DNA of 64,000 bases from Novosphingobium mathurense (lineage in GTDB: Bacteria; Pseudomonadota; Alphaproteobacteria; Sphingomonadales; Sphingomonadaceae), in contig NZ_FVZE01000005.1 of the NCBI RefSeq assembly GCF_900168325.1, positions 248,001 to 312,000 of the forward strand. The letters run 5' to 3'. The notes beneath the pieces are model-generated. The model made no database searches, had not been told where the DNA came from, and was given only the letters and a program-made list of their open reading frames with translations. Made by a program: the position numbers and the translations under genes. Shown here piece after piece: positions 27,786 through 37,500 of this stretch. Positions within the stretch are counted from its first letter, which is position 1; every line of letters starts with the position of its first letter.

Positions 27786-28622
<837 letters not shown>

Positions 28623-28712
28623 CGTGGTATTCTCCGGCAAGGGTACGTTCGAGGCGCGCCTAGAGCCTGCGCGCGCGCAGGACAAGTCGATTGAGGCGCG
28701 GAAAGTGGGTCG

Positions 28713-29381
28713 TCAGGGCGTCATCAACTCGCGCACGAAGCCGATCAGGCCGGTCTGGCGGGCGCGGCGCATCCGCTCGGCGGCGAGGATCTCGCGCACC
28801 TTGTCGAAGCAGGCGTCGATATCGTCGTTGACGACGACATAGTCGTAGCCGTCCCAGTGGCTGATCTCGGACCGGGCGCGTTCCATGCGCGCGGCGATCA
28901 CGTCTTCGCTGTCGGTGCCGCGCCCGGTCAGGCGGCGGCGCAGTTCGTCGATACTGGGCGGCAGCAGGAACACGCGCACGACGTCGCGCTCAAGCTTCTG
29001 GTAAAGCTGCTGGGTGCCCTGCCAGTCGATGTCGAACAGGTAGTCCTGTCCTTCCTTCAGCCCCGCCTTCACCTGCGCCTTGGGGGTGCCGTAGCTGTTG
29101 CCGAACACCGTCGCCCACTCGAGGAATTCCTCGTCGGCGACCATGCGGTCGAACTCGGCCTGGCTGACGAAGTGATAGTCCTTTCCATCCACTTCGCCAG
29201 GGCGCGGCGGGCGGGTCGTGCAGGAAACCGACATGCAGATGTGCGCGTCGCGTTCGAGCAGCATGCGCGAAATCGTCGTCTTGCCTGCGCCCGAGGGCGA
29301 AGACATGATGAACATGAGGCCGCGCCTGGCGAGGGATCCGCCGGCGGCCGCGTCTTGGATGGGATGGGATGCGCTGTCCAT
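28713..29381 (-). CDS. gmk: Guanylate kinase
   Basis: A 222-residue guanylate kinase that converts GMP and ATP to GDP and ADP. The P-loop is SSPSGAGKTT at residues 27-36. The GMP site shows SCTTRPPRPGEVDGKDYHFV, and the lid contains RGTDSEDVIAARMERA. The first 20 residues are an extra extension ahead of the fold; an internal ATG (residue 23 or 26) would give the standard length. It is cytosolic and essential in most bacteria. Confidence 0.95.
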   Translation of the reverse strand: MDSASHPIQDAAAGGSLARRGLMFIMSSPSGAGKTTISRMLLERDAHICMSVSCTTRPPRPGEVDGKDYHFVSQAEFDRMVADEEFLEWATVFGNSYGTPKAQVKAGLKEGQDYLFDIDWQGTQQLYQKLERDVVRVFLLPPSIDELRRRLTGRGTDSEDVIAARMERARSEISHWDGYDYVVVNDDIDACFDKVREILAAERMRRARQTGLIGFVRELMTP

Positions 29382-29468
29382 GCCCCCCGATGGCGGGCGC
29401 GACGCTGCAAATCAAGAGGGCTGCGCATTTGCGGCGGGTTGCTCGGGCCGGCGGCGCGTCCGGTGCAA

Positions 29469-29960
29469 TCAGGACTCTTCGCCGTCCTTGGCCATGTCGG
29501 CGAGCTTTTCGTCGCCTGCGGCCTTCGCGGTGCGCGCCTTGCTGCGATCGTAGAGCGTCTTGGCGATCAGTCCGCCGCCCACGAGAATCGCGCCGGGGAC
29601 CGAGGTCATGGCCACCCGGGCGAGCGTGCGGTGGAGCATGGTTTCGCCCATCGTGCGCCCCTTGAGGATCGCACTGGCCTTGCTGGGCGCATACTTCTTG
29701 CCGAGCAGGGCTTTCTCCACTGCGCGTCGCGCCAGGAAGGTGCCACCGCGCAGGGCGATGTCGGCAATGGCCAGGTTGGTATGGTCGTTGGGGCTCGGGC
29801 CGACGAGTTCGCGCGGGGAAGGGCGCAGCTTGCGCTTGCGCTTCTTCCCGCTGGCGGCGGCTTCGTCGGGACCGGCAGGAGCGGTGGCAGCGGGCACGAC
29901 AGGGGCATCAGCAGCTTCGACGACCGCCTCGCCTTCGTCCTGCCCAGTCTTCGTGACCAT
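29469..29960 (-). CDS. Conserved hypothetical protein with a basic linker
   Basis: A 163-residue protein. Residues 1-35 are Ala/Glu/Pro-rich. A basic patch, [18 protein letters not shown], follows, then an alpha-rich region (NLAIADIALRGGTFLARRAV, TMGETMLHRTLARVAMTSVP) and a hydrophobic Gly-rich turn, GAILVGGGLIAKTLYDRSK. No family is recognised. It lies 33 bp downstream of sspB on the same strand, so it is probably in the same operon; similar neighbours are frequent in sphingomonads. Confidence 0.65.
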   Translation of the reverse strand: MVTKTGQDEGEAVVEAADAPVVPAATAPAGPDEAAASGKKRKRKLRPSPRELVGPSPNDHTNLAIADIALRGGTFLARRAVEKALLGKKYAPSKASAILKGRTMGETMLHRTLARVAMTSVPGAILVGGGLIAKTLYDRSKARTAKAAGDEKLADMAKDGEES

Positions 29961-29993
29961 CGAGCCTGCTTTCCCGGGGCCCGCTGGCCCCGC

Positions 29994-30497
29994 TTACTTC
30001 TTCTTGCCGAAATCGACCGAAACGACGTTCGATCCATCCTCGCTGGGAGTAATGCGCGAGGCGACGTCGCGTTCCGCGGCGTCGTTACCGGCCATGCCCG
30101 GGACGTCTTCTTCCTCGTCGTCGGCCATGGCCTGGAACTGCAGGCCGAAATCGACTGCCGGGTCGACGAAGGCGGTGATCGCCGAGAAGGGAATGTCCAG
30201 CTTCGCGGGAAGCTGGTTGAAGCTCAGGCTCACCGTGAAGCCGTCTTCGCGCACGCCCAGGTCCCAGAACTTGTTCTGGAGGACGATCGTCATCTCGTCC
30301 GGAAAACGCGCGCGCAGGTCGTCGGGAATGCTGACGCCGGGGGCTGTCGTCTTGAACGTGATGTAGAAATGATGGCTGCCCGGCAGAACGCCGTTGGAGG
30401 CTTCCACTTGGCCCAGAACGCGTCCGACTACGGCGCGCAGGGCTTCCTGTACGATCTCGTCGTATGGGATCATGCTGTCTGGTGGCGTATCGTTCAT
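29994..30497 (-). CDS. sspB: SspB-type ClpXP adaptor
   Basis: A 167-residue protein of the alphaproteobacterial SspB family, which hands tagged substrates such as ssrA-tagged peptides to ClpXP. It has the substrate-binding fold, seen in YDEIVQEALRAVVGRVLGQV, GSHHFYITFKTTAPGV and FPDEMTIVLQNKFWDLGV. An acidic linker then leads to a short C-terminal ClpX-binding motif (VVSVDFGKKK). It is divergent from hisB; the 176 bp between them should hold both promoters. Confidence 0.9.
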   Translation of the reverse strand: MNDTPPDSMIPYDEIVQEALRAVVGRVLGQVEASNGVLPGSHHFYITFKTTAPGVSIPDDLRARFPDEMTIVLQNKFWDLGVREDGFTVSLSFNQLPAKLDIPFSAITAFVDPAVDFGLQFQAMADDEEEDVPGMAGNDAAERDVASRITPSEDGSNVVSVDFGKKK

Positions 30498-30673
30498 CGC
30501 GCCCTACGTGCGCATCGTTCATCTTGCGGTCAAGCATGTTGACACGCCTTTTTAACTGTTCGGCGCACTTATTCCAAGGTAAACCGTCTGCGCCACAGGG
30601 AAATCTTGCGGACTCGCCCCTGAGTGTTCGCGCGTGATTGATTCCCGCAGATACAGGTCTATAGGCGCATCCC

Positions 30674-31276
30674 ATGCGCACAGCTTCGATCAATCGCAAG
30701 ACTCACGAGACCGACATCGCCGTCGAAGTGAACCTCGACGGTACGGGCTCCTACGACGTTTCGACCGGCATTGGCTTTCTCGATCACATGATCGAGCAGT
30801 TTTCGCGCCATTCGCTGATCGACATCACTTGCAAGATCGCGGGCGATCTGCACGTCGATCAGCACCACACCACGGAAGACAGCGCCATCGCGATCGGCCA
30901 GGCGATTGCCAGCGCCATGGGCGATAAGGCCGGGATCGGCCGCTACGGCGACGTTCACTCGCCGATGGACGAGGCGCTGTGCCGCGTTTCGCTCGACATC
31001 TCCGGGCGTCCCTATTTCGTGTGGAAGGCCGCTTTCACGCAGGAAAAGCTGGGCGAGTTCGATACCGAGCTGGTCGAGCACTGGTTCCACTCGATCTCGC
31101 AGGCGGTTGGTATCACCCTGCACATGGAACTGCTCTACGGCACCAACAACCACCACATCTGCGAGGGGCTGTTCAAGGGCTTCGCCCGCGCCATGCGCTG
31201 CGCGGTGGAACTGGACCCGCGCAAGGGCGGGGCGATTCCGTCGACGAAGGGGATCCTCGGACAGGACACGCTGTGA
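30674..31276 (+). CDS. hisB: Imidazoleglycerol-phosphate dehydratase
   Basis: A 200-residue monofunctional HisB, the sixth step of histidine synthesis (imidazoleglycerol phosphate to imidazoleacetol phosphate). The Mn-binding repeats are [17 protein letters not shown] and [16 protein letters not shown], with the later [18 protein letters not shown]. It is first of a plus-strand his operon; the next gene's ATG overlaps its TGA (TGATG). Confidence 0.97.
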   Translation: MRTASINRKTHETDIAVEVNLDGTGSYDVSTGIGFLDHMIEQFSRHSLIDITCKIAGDLHVDQHHTTEDSAIAIGQAIASAMGDKAGIGRYGDVHSPMDEALCRVSLDISGRPYFVWKAAFTQEKLGEFDTELVEHWFHSISQAVGITLHMELLYGTNNHHICEGLFKGFARAMRCAVELDPRKGGAIPSTKGILGQDTL

Positions 31277-31569
31277 TGGCGAGCTTCATTCTCTCGCTGC
31301 GCTACATCGCCCCGGTCGAGGCCGTGGATGCGCTGCTGGCCGACCATATCGACTGGCTCAAGGCGGGGCATGAAGCCGGCCACCTGATCGGCTGGGGCCG
31401 CAAGGTCCCGCGCGAAGGCGGCGTCATTCTCGCAAGGGGCGAAAGCCGCGAGTCCATTGTTGCGCTGGCCCAGGACGATCCCTTCGTCAAAGGCGGCGTT
31501 GCCGAAGTCGACGTGATCGAATGGGCGCCCACCTTCCTGTCGGCCGGGCTCGAGGGACTGGCCGCATGA
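31276..31569 (+). CDS. YciI-like protein in the his operon
   Basis: A 97-residue protein of the YciI-type ferredoxin-like fold: FILSLRYIAPVEAVDALLAD, HIDWLKAGHEAGHLIGWG, then the DDPFVKGGVAEVDVIEWAP terminus. YciI homologues have an active-site-like His/Asp pair; some act as dehydrochlorinases or bind small molecules, but most have no known role. It overlaps hisB at its start and hisH at its end by 4 bp or less, so it is tightly coupled in the histidine operon. Confidence 0.82.
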   Translation: MASFILSLRYIAPVEAVDALLADHIDWLKAGHEAGHLIGWGRKVPREGGVILARGESRESIVALAQDDPFVKGGVAEVDVIEWAPTFLSAGLEGLAA

Positions 31570-32189
31570 CGCTGGCCCTGATCGATTACGGTGCGGGCAA
31601 TCTCCATTCGGTAGCCAATGCCCTGCGCGCGGCCGGGGCCGAAGACGTCAAGACCACTGCCGATCCCGCCGTCGTTCGTGCTGCGGACCGCATCGTCCTG
31701 CCTGGCGTGGGCTCATTCAAGGCCTGCGCCAAGGGGCTCTGGGCGATCCCCGGCATGGTCGAAGCGATGAACGAGAGGGTGCACGTCGGTGGCGCGCCGT
31801 TCCTGGGCATTTGCGTAGGCATGCAGCTTCTCGCCACCCGCGGTCTGGAACATGGCTCCACCAAGGGGCTGGGCTGGATTGCGGGCGAAGTCCGCCTGAT
31901 CGAGCGCACCGATCCGGCGATCAAGATCCCGCACATGGGCTGGAACGACGTCTCGCTCGGCCGCAAGGACCCGGCGCACGGGCTGGTCGAGGCGGGCGAG
32001 GCCTACTTCCTGCACTCCTATCACTTCGTGCCCGATGAAGGGCAAGACGTGGCGGCGATGACCGACCATGGCGGCGGACTTGTCGCTGCCGTTGCCCGCG
32101 ACAATGTCGTGGGCGTGCAGTTCCACCCCGAAAAGAGCCAGGCATTCGGCCTCGCGCTGCTTTCCCGTTTCCTCGATTGGAAGCCCTGA
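31566..32189 (+). CDS. hisH: Imidazole glycerol phosphate synthase, glutamine amidotransferase subunit
   Basis: A 207-residue class-I glutamine amidotransferase that supplies ammonia to HisF. The catalytic triad is seen in FLGICVGMQLL (Cys) and in VGVQFHPEKSQ (His and Glu). The start LALIDYGAGNLHSVANAL is typical. Its ATG overlaps the YciI gene stop (ATGA). It works as a heterodimer with HisF. Confidence 0.97.
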   Translation: MTLALIDYGAGNLHSVANALRAAGAEDVKTTADPAVVRAADRIVLPGVGSFKACAKGLWAIPGMVEAMNERVHVGGAPFLGICVGMQLLATRGLEHGSTKGLGWIAGEVRLIERTDPAIKIPHMGWNDVSLGRKDPAHGLVEAGEAYFLHSYHFVPDEGQDVAAMTDHGGGLVAAVARDNVVGVQFHPEKSQAFGLALLSRFLDWKP

Positions 32190-32190
32190 A

Positions 32191-32919
32191 ATGATCGTAT
32201 TCCCCGCCATCGACCTCAAGCAGGGCCAGGTCGTCCGTCTCGCCGAAGGCGACATGGCGCGCGCCACCGTTTATGGCGACAACCCGGCCGCGCAGGCGAT
32301 GCTCTTCGCCGATGCAGGCTCGCAGTTCCTCCATGTCGTCGATCTCGACGGATCCTTCGCGGGCAAGGCTGAAAACCGCGAAGCGGTCGAGGCGATTCTC
32401 GAAGCGTTCCCCGGCCACGTGCAGCTCGGCGGCGGCATCCGCACGCCCGAGGCGGTCGCGGGCTGGTTCGAGCTGGGAGTCAGCCGCGTCGTCATGGGCA
32501 CTGCCGCGCTCAAGGACCCGCAGTTCGTCAAGGACATGGCGAAGGAATACCCGGGCGGCATCGTCGTGGCCGTAGACGCGCGCGACGGCATGGTCGCGAC
32601 CGAGGGCTGGGCCGAAGTTTCCGATGTCTCGATCGTCGACATGGCCCGCCGGTTCGAGGACGCCGGCGTCGCCTCGCTGCTGTTCACCGATATCGGCCGC
32701 GATGGCCTGCTCAAGGGCTGCAACGTGCAGGCGACCGTCGATCTCGCGCGCCAGACCGACCTTCCGGTGATCGCATCGGGCGGTGTCAAGGGCCTCGACG
32801 ACATCCGCATGCTCACCTTGCACGAGAAGGACGGCATCGAGGGCGTCATCACCGGGCGCGCGCTCTATGACGGCCGCCTCGATCTCGCCACCGCGATCCA
32901 GATGGCGCAGAAAGGCTGA
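32191..32919 (+). CDS. hisA: Phosphoribosylformimino-5-aminoimidazole carboxamide ribotide isomerase
   Basis: A 242-residue (beta/alpha)8 barrel. It isomerises ProFAR to PRFAR by an Amadori rearrangement. The family start is [19 protein letters not shown] (catalytic Asp 8), the phosphate sites are [12 protein letters not shown] and the later [12 protein letters not shown], and the second catalytic Asp is in [13 protein letters not shown]. It begins 1 bp after hisH. Confidence 0.97.
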   Translation: MIVFPAIDLKQGQVVRLAEGDMARATVYGDNPAAQAMLFADAGSQFLHVVDLDGSFAGKAENREAVEAILEAFPGHVQLGGGIRTPEAVAGWFELGVSRVVMGTAALKDPQFVKDMAKEYPGGIVVAVDARDGMVATEGWAEVSDVSIVDMARRFEDAGVASLLFTDIGRDGLLKGCNVQATVDLARQTDLPVIASGGVKGLDDIRMLTLHEKDGIEGVITGRALYDGRLDLATAIQMAQKG

Positions 32920-32923
32920 AGCC

Positions 32924-33685
32924 ATGACCGTGCGCGTCCGCGTCATTCCCTGCCTCGACGTCGCCGATGGCCGCGTGGTCAAGGGCGTCAACTTCGTCGA
33001 CCTGAAGGACGCGGGCGATCCGGTCGAACAGGCGCGTGCCTATGACGCGGCCGGTGCGGACGAGCTGTGCTTCCTCGACATTTCGGCCAGCCACGAAGGA
33101 CGCGGCACGCTGCTCGACATCGTCCAGCGTACCGCGGAAGTCTGCTTCATGCCGCTGACCGTGGGCGGCGGCGTACGCACCGCCGAGGATGCGCGCGCGC
33201 TGCTGCTGGCGGGTGCCGACAAGGTCGCAGTGAACTCCGCAGCCGTTTCGCGGCCCGAAGTGGTCGCCGATATCGCCCACAAGTTCGGCTCGCAGTGCAT
33301 CGTCGCCTCTGTCGATGCGCGCAAGGTGGGCGAGGGGCGCTGGGAAATCTTCACCCACGGCGGTCGCCGCCCGACCGGCATCGATGCGCTGGAGCACGCG
33401 CTGAAGCTGGCGGACCTCGGCGCGGGCGAACTGCTCGTCACCTCGATGGACGGGGATGGAACGCAAAGCGGCTACGACCTCGAACTTACGCGCGCGATTG
33501 CCGACTCGGTCTCGGTCCCGGTCATCGCCAGCGGCGGCGTGGGCACGCTCGATCACCTTGTTCAGGGTGTGACGCGCGGCCATGCGAGCGCCGTGCTGGC
33601 CGCCTCGATCTTCCACTTCGGCAAGCATTCGATTGCCGAGGCGCACGCTGCGCTGCGCTCTGCGGGACTTCCGGCACGGGCCTGA
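32924..33685 (+). CDS. hisF: Imidazole glycerol phosphate synthase, cyclase subunit
   Basis: A 253-residue (beta/alpha)8 barrel that takes PRFAR and ammonia from HisH to imidazoleglycerol phosphate and AICAR. The catalytic aspartates lie in [19 protein letters not shown] and in [18 protein letters not shown]. The phosphate sites are [12 protein letters not shown] and [12 protein letters not shown]. It begins 4 bp after hisA. Confidence 0.97.
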   Translation: MTVRVRVIPCLDVADGRVVKGVNFVDLKDAGDPVEQARAYDAAGADELCFLDISASHEGRGTLLDIVQRTAEVCFMPLTVGGGVRTAEDARALLLAGADKVAVNSAAVSRPEVVADIAHKFGSQCIVASVDARKVGEGRWEIFTHGGRRPTGIDALEHALKLADLGAGELLVTSMDGDGTQSGYDLELTRAIADSVSVPVIASGGVGTLDHLVQGVTRGHASAVLAASIFHFGKHSIAEAHAALRSAGLPARA

Positions 33686-33818
33686 CACCGGCCTTCGCGC
33701 GTTGAGCTTTCGCGCCGGCAGTGATCCACATCGGGACAGGCGCCGATAGGTGCTTGCTGCCCCCTCCGGATGATCGGATGGGCGCAGGACACTTCGACTC
33801 CGTGAGGCTCTTCCCCCC

Positions 33819-33992
33819 GTGCGTTACACCGGTCACTGCATTTCGCTTGCCATACTGATTGTCCTTCCGGTCCCCGTCTTCGCCGCGACCAGCGTGCCGT
33901 TGCCGGAGCCGAGCGGACTGGCCCTGCTGGGCATCGGCCTTGCCGGCCTGGCCCTGGGGCGGCGCCTGTCATCGCGCCGGTCCAAGGACTGA
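33819..33992 (+). CDS. PEP-CTERM microprotein
   Basis: A 57-residue frame starting with GTG. It has an N-terminal signal peptide, CISLAILIVLPVPVFAA, then only about six residues, then a PEP-CTERM sorting signal: PLPEPSGLALLGIGLAGLAL and a basic tail RRLSSRRSKD. PEP-CTERM proteins are cut and re-anchored by an exosortase at the cell surface. Here the mature part would be nearly nothing. GAGG lies about 11 bp before the GTG. It lies between hisF and hisE on the same strand, so it may be translated from the his transcript. No exosortase gene is in the window. Confidence 0.65.
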   Translation: MRYTGHCISLAILIVLPVPVFAATSVPLPEPSGLALLGIGLAGLALGRRLSSRRSKD

Positions 33993-34056
33993 ATTTGCCC
34001 GGAACTTTCACGGCGGCTTGACCGCGAAGGCGCCGCGCCGCATGGCTTGGCGCATC

Positions 34057-34398
34057 ATGACGAGTCCGCAATCCCAGAGCGGGGACACGCTGTCCCGCCT
34101 CGAAGCCACGATCGCGGCGCGCCGCGCGGCCGATCCCGAATCCAGCTATGTCGCAAAACTCAATGCCAGCGGGCTGGGCAAGATGTCCCAGAAGCTGGGC
34201 GAAGAGGCGACCGAGACGATCATCGCCGCACTGGCGCAGGGCCCCAAGGAACTGATCGGCGAATCCGCCGACCTGCTGTTCCACCTCATGGTCCTGCTCG
34301 GCGCCAAGGGCGTACCCTTCGCCGATGTCCTGGCAGAACTCGACCGCCGCGAAGGCGTCTCGGGCATCGCCGAAAAGGCATCGCGCCCCAAGGACTGA
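34057..34398 (+). CDS. hisE: Phosphoribosyl-ATP diphosphatase
   Basis: A 113-residue HisE (MazG-like all-alpha fold), the second step of histidine synthesis. Its hallmark is KMSQKLGEEATETIIAALA followed by ELIGESADLLFHLMVLL, which carries the Glu and Asp Mg2+ ligands. The start chosen (34057) gives TSPQSQSG ahead of the fold; another ATG at 34042 is possible. hisG, hisD, hisI and hisC are not in this stretch. Confidence 0.94.
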   Translation: MTSPQSQSGDTLSRLEATIAARRAADPESSYVAKLNASGLGKMSQKLGEEATETIIAALAQGPKELIGESADLLFHLMVLLGAKGVPFADVLAELDRREGVSGIAEKASRPKD

Positions 34399-34442
34399 CC
34401 TTTCCCTCAAGACGATCAACGCCTTCCGCGGGAGCCCTGAGA

Positions 34443-34820
34443 ATGCCCATCGATCCCAAGCAGCCCTACGACGAGAACAACATCTTCGCGAAGATCCTGC
34501 GCGGCGAGCTGCCCTGCACGAAGGTCTACGAGGATGACCACGCGCTGGCCTTCAACGACATCCGTCCGCAGGCGCCGATCCATGTTCTGGTGATCCCCAA
34601 GGGCGCCTATGTCTCCTGGGACGACTTTACCGCCAAGGCCGACGATGCCGAGATCGCCGCCTTCATGCGCGCGGTCGGCAATGTCACGCGCCAGCTCGAG
34701 CTGGACGGGCCGGGCTATCGCCTGATGGTCAACATGGGCAACAACGGCCATCAGGAAGTGCCGCACCTGCACGTCCACATTTTCGGCGGCCGCCAGTTCT
34801 TCCACATGATCTGCGACTGA
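34443..34820 (+). CDS. HIT family (histidine triad) nucleotide-binding protein
   Basis: A 125-residue HINT-type protein. The catalytic triad is HLHVHIFGG near residues 112-120, and the fold shows NNIFAKILRGELPC, FNDIRPQAPIHVLVIPKG and MGNNGHQEVPH. HINT proteins hydrolyse adenosine phosphoramidates. It starts 44 bp after hisE, so it is probably the last gene in the his operon. Confidence 0.93.
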   Translation: MPIDPKQPYDENNIFAKILRGELPCTKVYEDDHALAFNDIRPQAPIHVLVIPKGAYVSWDDFTAKADDAEIAAFMRAVGNVTRQLELDGPGYRLMVNMGNNGHQEVPHLHVHIFGGRQFFHMICD

Positions 34821-34939
34821 ACCGGCGCCCGACGGAGAGATATCCACACCCATCGGGCCGATGTGGCGTGGCTGACGGGCGGTAAGCTGCCGTCTGTCCC
34901 TTTGCAGTGGGGGAAGGCCCCGCTACACATCCGCGCTGC

Positions 34940-35455
34940 ATGATGGCCATTCCCGAACCCAGTTGCGGCGCGATCGACCTCGGTGTCCACCGCTATGCCC
35001 TGCGCGTGTACTATGAAGACACCGACGCGGGCGGGATCGTGTACCATGCCAATTACCTGCGCTGGTTCGAGCGCGCCCGTTCCGACCTTCTCGAGTTGCT
35101 CGGGATCGACCAGCGCGCCGCGCTGGAATCGGGAGAGGGGCTCTACACCGTGGCCGAGGCTTCGCTGCGCTACCGCGCTCCGGCCCGACTGGGCGATGCC
35201 GTCGTCATCGAGACATTTCCCGAGACGGTCGGCCGCGTCGCCTGCACGCTCAGGCAGGTGGCCCGGCGCGGTGAAACGCGGCTGTGCGAAGCCGTCGTCA
35301 AGGTAGGGTTCATCGGTCCTGATGGACGACCGCGCAAACAACCTGCCGCCTGGCAACATGCGTTCGATTCGCTCGTTGACGGGCGCATGCTTTCTCAATC
35401 TCCCGCCACAGGCCCTGTTTCTGGCCTTGAATCCGGCCCGGAAGGACTAGAATGA
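34940..35455 (+). CDS. ybgC: Acyl-CoA thioesterase of the Tol-Pal operon (YbgC)
   Basis: A 171-residue hot-dog thioesterase with the YbgC/4-hydroxybenzoyl-CoA signature YYEDTDAGGIVYHANYLRWF (catalytic Asp). It acts on short acyl-CoA or acyl-ACP in the cytosol near the membrane. It is the first gene of the Tol-Pal operon, and its TGA overlaps the tolQ ATG. The ATG at 34940 (followed by a second ATG) was chosen because the family start is 15 residues further on. Confidence 0.93.
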   Translation: MMAIPEPSCGAIDLGVHRYALRVYYEDTDAGGIVYHANYLRWFERARSDLLELLGIDQRAALESGEGLYTVAEASLRYRAPARLGDAVVIETFPETVGRVACTLRQVARRGETRLCEAVVKVGFIGPDGRPRKQPAAWQHAFDSLVDGRMLSQSPATGPVSGLESGPEGLE

Positions 35456-36162
35456 CTCTCGACCTGCTTGCTTCTGCCGTAGCGATCAGCGGCGAATCCG
35501 ATCGGCTCAACCCGATCAAGCTGTTCCTTGACGCGGACATCGTCGTTCAGGCCATCATGTTCGGCCTGCTGCTGGCGAGCATCTGGGTCTGGATGATCAT
35601 CATCACCTTCACCATGCGCATGGGCGGCATCCAGCGCCGCTGCGACGAGTACGAGGACGGCTTCTGGGAGGCCGAGAACTTTGAGACGTTCCAGAAGGAC
35701 CGCGCGCGCCGGAACGTGCCGCTGGGCAAGGTGGCCGGAGCCGGGCTGGCCGAATGGCGCCGCAATGCCCAGGCGCGCAACGTGGACCACGAAGGTGCGC
35801 GCCAGCGCATTGCGCTCGCCATGACATCTTCGCTCGGCGAAGAGGCGGACGCCCTTTCGGATCGTCTCAACTTCCTCGCCACCGTCGGTTCGGTCGCGCC
35901 CTTCGTCGGCCTGTTCGGTACCGTCTGGGGCATCATGAACAGCTTCTTCCAGATCGGCCAGCAGCAGAACTCCTCGCTGGCGGTCGTCGCGCCCGGCATT
36001 TCCGAAGCGCTGTTCGCCACCGCGATCGGCCTGTTCGCGGCGATCCCGGCAGTCATCGCCTACAACCGCTTCTCGCACCGGGTGAATTCGTTCGAAGCGC
36101 GCATGCAGCGCTTTGCCGACCAGCTTCACGCGGCGCTCACGCGCCAGCTCGAACAGCGCTGA
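35452..36162 (+). CDS. tolQ: Tol-Pal system protein TolQ
   Basis: A 236-residue inner-membrane protein of the MotA/TolQ/ExbB family with three membrane helices (about residues 26-48, 135-160 and 170-195). The helix [20 protein letters not shown] is typical, as is [20 protein letters not shown]. With TolR it uses the proton gradient to energise TolA during outer-membrane constriction. Its ATG overlaps the ybgC stop. Confidence 0.97.
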   Translation: MTLDLLASAVAISGESDRLNPIKLFLDADIVVQAIMFGLLLASIWVWMIIITFTMRMGGIQRRCDEYEDGFWEAENFETFQKDRARRNVPLGKVAGAGLAEWRRNAQARNVDHEGARQRIALAMTSSLGEEADALSDRLNFLATVGSVAPFVGLFGTVWGIMNSFFQIGQQQNSSLAVVAPGISEALFATAIGLFAAIPAVIAYNRFSHRVNSFEARMQRFADQLHAALTRQLEQR

Positions 36163-36174
36163 CGGAGCCCGGAC

Positions 36175-36630
36175 ATGGCAATGGGACTGTCAGGAGGCGG
36201 TGGTCGCAATCGGCGGGGACGCGGGACCCGTGCGCCGATGGCGGACATCAACGTCACGCCGCTGGTCGACGTCATGCTCGTCCTGCTCATCATCTTCATG
36301 GTGACGGCGCCCTTGCTAAAGGCCGCCGTGCCGATCGAGCTGCCCGACAGCCGGGCCAAGGCGATGTCGGAGGAAGCCGCGCAGATTACGCTGAGCATCA
36401 AGCGCGACGGCGTGATCTATTTCGAGGAAGAGGCGCTCGCTCCGGGAGAACTGGCCGATCGCCTCGCCGCAGTGACGGCGGGCCCCGATGGCAAGAAGCC
36501 GCTCGTGACCCTGCGCGCGGACAAGGCGCTCGATTACGGCACCGTCATGGGCGTAATGGGCGAACTCAACCATGCCGGCTTCACCTCGATCTCGCTGGTG
36601 ACCGGCGTCAGCAGCCGTTCAGGCGGCTGA
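36175..36630 (+). CDS. tolR: Tol-Pal system protein TolR
   Basis: A 151-residue ExbD/TolR protein: basic Gly/Arg-rich N-terminus, a single helix with [20 protein letters not shown], which carries the key Asp for proton coupling, and a periplasmic domain. It pairs with TolQ. There is a 12-bp gap after tolQ. A second ATG at 36181 would shorten it by two residues. Confidence 0.96.
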   Translation: MAMGLSGGGGRNRRGRGTRAPMADINVTPLVDVMLVLLIIFMVTAPLLKAAVPIELPDSRAKAMSEEAAQITLSIKRDGVIYFEEEALAPGELADRLAAVTAGPDGKKPLVTLRADKALDYGTVMGVMGELNHAGFTSISLVTGVSSRSGG

Positions 36631-36645
36631 GCTAGGGTTCGCATC

Positions 36646-37500
36646 ATGGCAATCCTCGGGCTGCGCAGGGATGAGAAATACGGACTTGCACTGGCAATCG
36701 CGCTTCATGCCGCGGTTCTGGGCGCGATGTTTCTCGACCCGCATACCGATCAGGTCGTCCGTCCGCCCGAACGGATCGAAGTGAATATCAGCGATGACTA
36801 CGGACTGACATCGACTTCGCCCGATCCCAACAGCCAGGCCGCGGCCGATGTGGCTCCGACCATCGGTGAGGCAGCGCCCGCGCCGGCTCCTGCTCCGGTT
36901 CCCGAAATCCAGCCCTCGCCATCGCCGCTGCCGCCCGAACCCAAGGCCAGGCCGGTAGAGACCAAGAAGGCGCCGGAAAAGAAGAAAACCGAGACCAAGT
37001 CTCCGCCCAGCCGCAAGAGCAGCGCGATCGACAAGATCGTCTCCAGCCCGAGCAGTTCCCCGTCGAAGGCGAGCGCGACCACGACGAAGAAAACCGGCGG
37101 CAGCCGTGTCGGCGCTGACTTCCTCTCGGGCGTCTCCGGGGCGACCGCCACCGAGGGCAAGGGCGCACCGGCGGCCACGATCGGTCCCAAGCAGGTCTCG
37201 GCGCTCAATGCCGCGATCAGCCGCCAGCTCAAGCCGTACTGGTCCGCGCCGCAGGGGGCCGATGCCGAACTGCTGGTGACACGGGTTCGTTTCAGGCTCA
37301 ACCGCGACGGCAGCCTCGCCGGCGAACCTCAGGTGCTGGGCACCAGCGGCAAGACCGCGACCAATGCCACCCAGGTCGACCGTCACCAGGAGCAGGCGGT
37401 CCGTGCGGTCAAGCTGGCCGCCCCTTTCAACCTGCCCGAAGACCTCTACGATGGCTGGAAGGTCATCGACACGCAATTCGACAGAAGGCTATCGCAATGA
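36646..37500 (+). CDS. tolA: Tol-Pal system protein TolA
   Basis: A 284-residue protein with one N-terminal membrane helix (LALAIALHAAVLGAMFLDP), a long Pro/Ala/Lys-rich spacer (residues 65-150, with PAPAPVPEIQPSPSPLPPE), and a C-terminal TonB/TolA-like domain starting near LNAAISRQLKPYW. It spans the periplasm and touches Pal and TolB. The spacer lacks the long alpha-helical Lys/Ala repeats of E. coli TolA. Its stop overlaps the tolB ATG (ATGA). Confidence 0.92.
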   Translation: MAILGLRRDEKYGLALAIALHAAVLGAMFLDPHTDQVVRPPERIEVNISDDYGLTSTSPDPNSQAAADVAPTIGEAAPAPAPAPVPEIQPSPSPLPPEPKARPVETKKAPEKKKTETKSPPSRKSSAIDKIVSSPSSSPSKASATTTKKTGGSRVGADFLSGVSGATATEGKGAPAATIGPKQVSALNAAISRQLKPYWSAPQGADAELLVTRVRFRLNRDGSLAGEPQVLGTSGKTATNATQVDRHQEQAVRAVKLAAPFNLPEDLYDGWKVIDTQFDRRLSQ

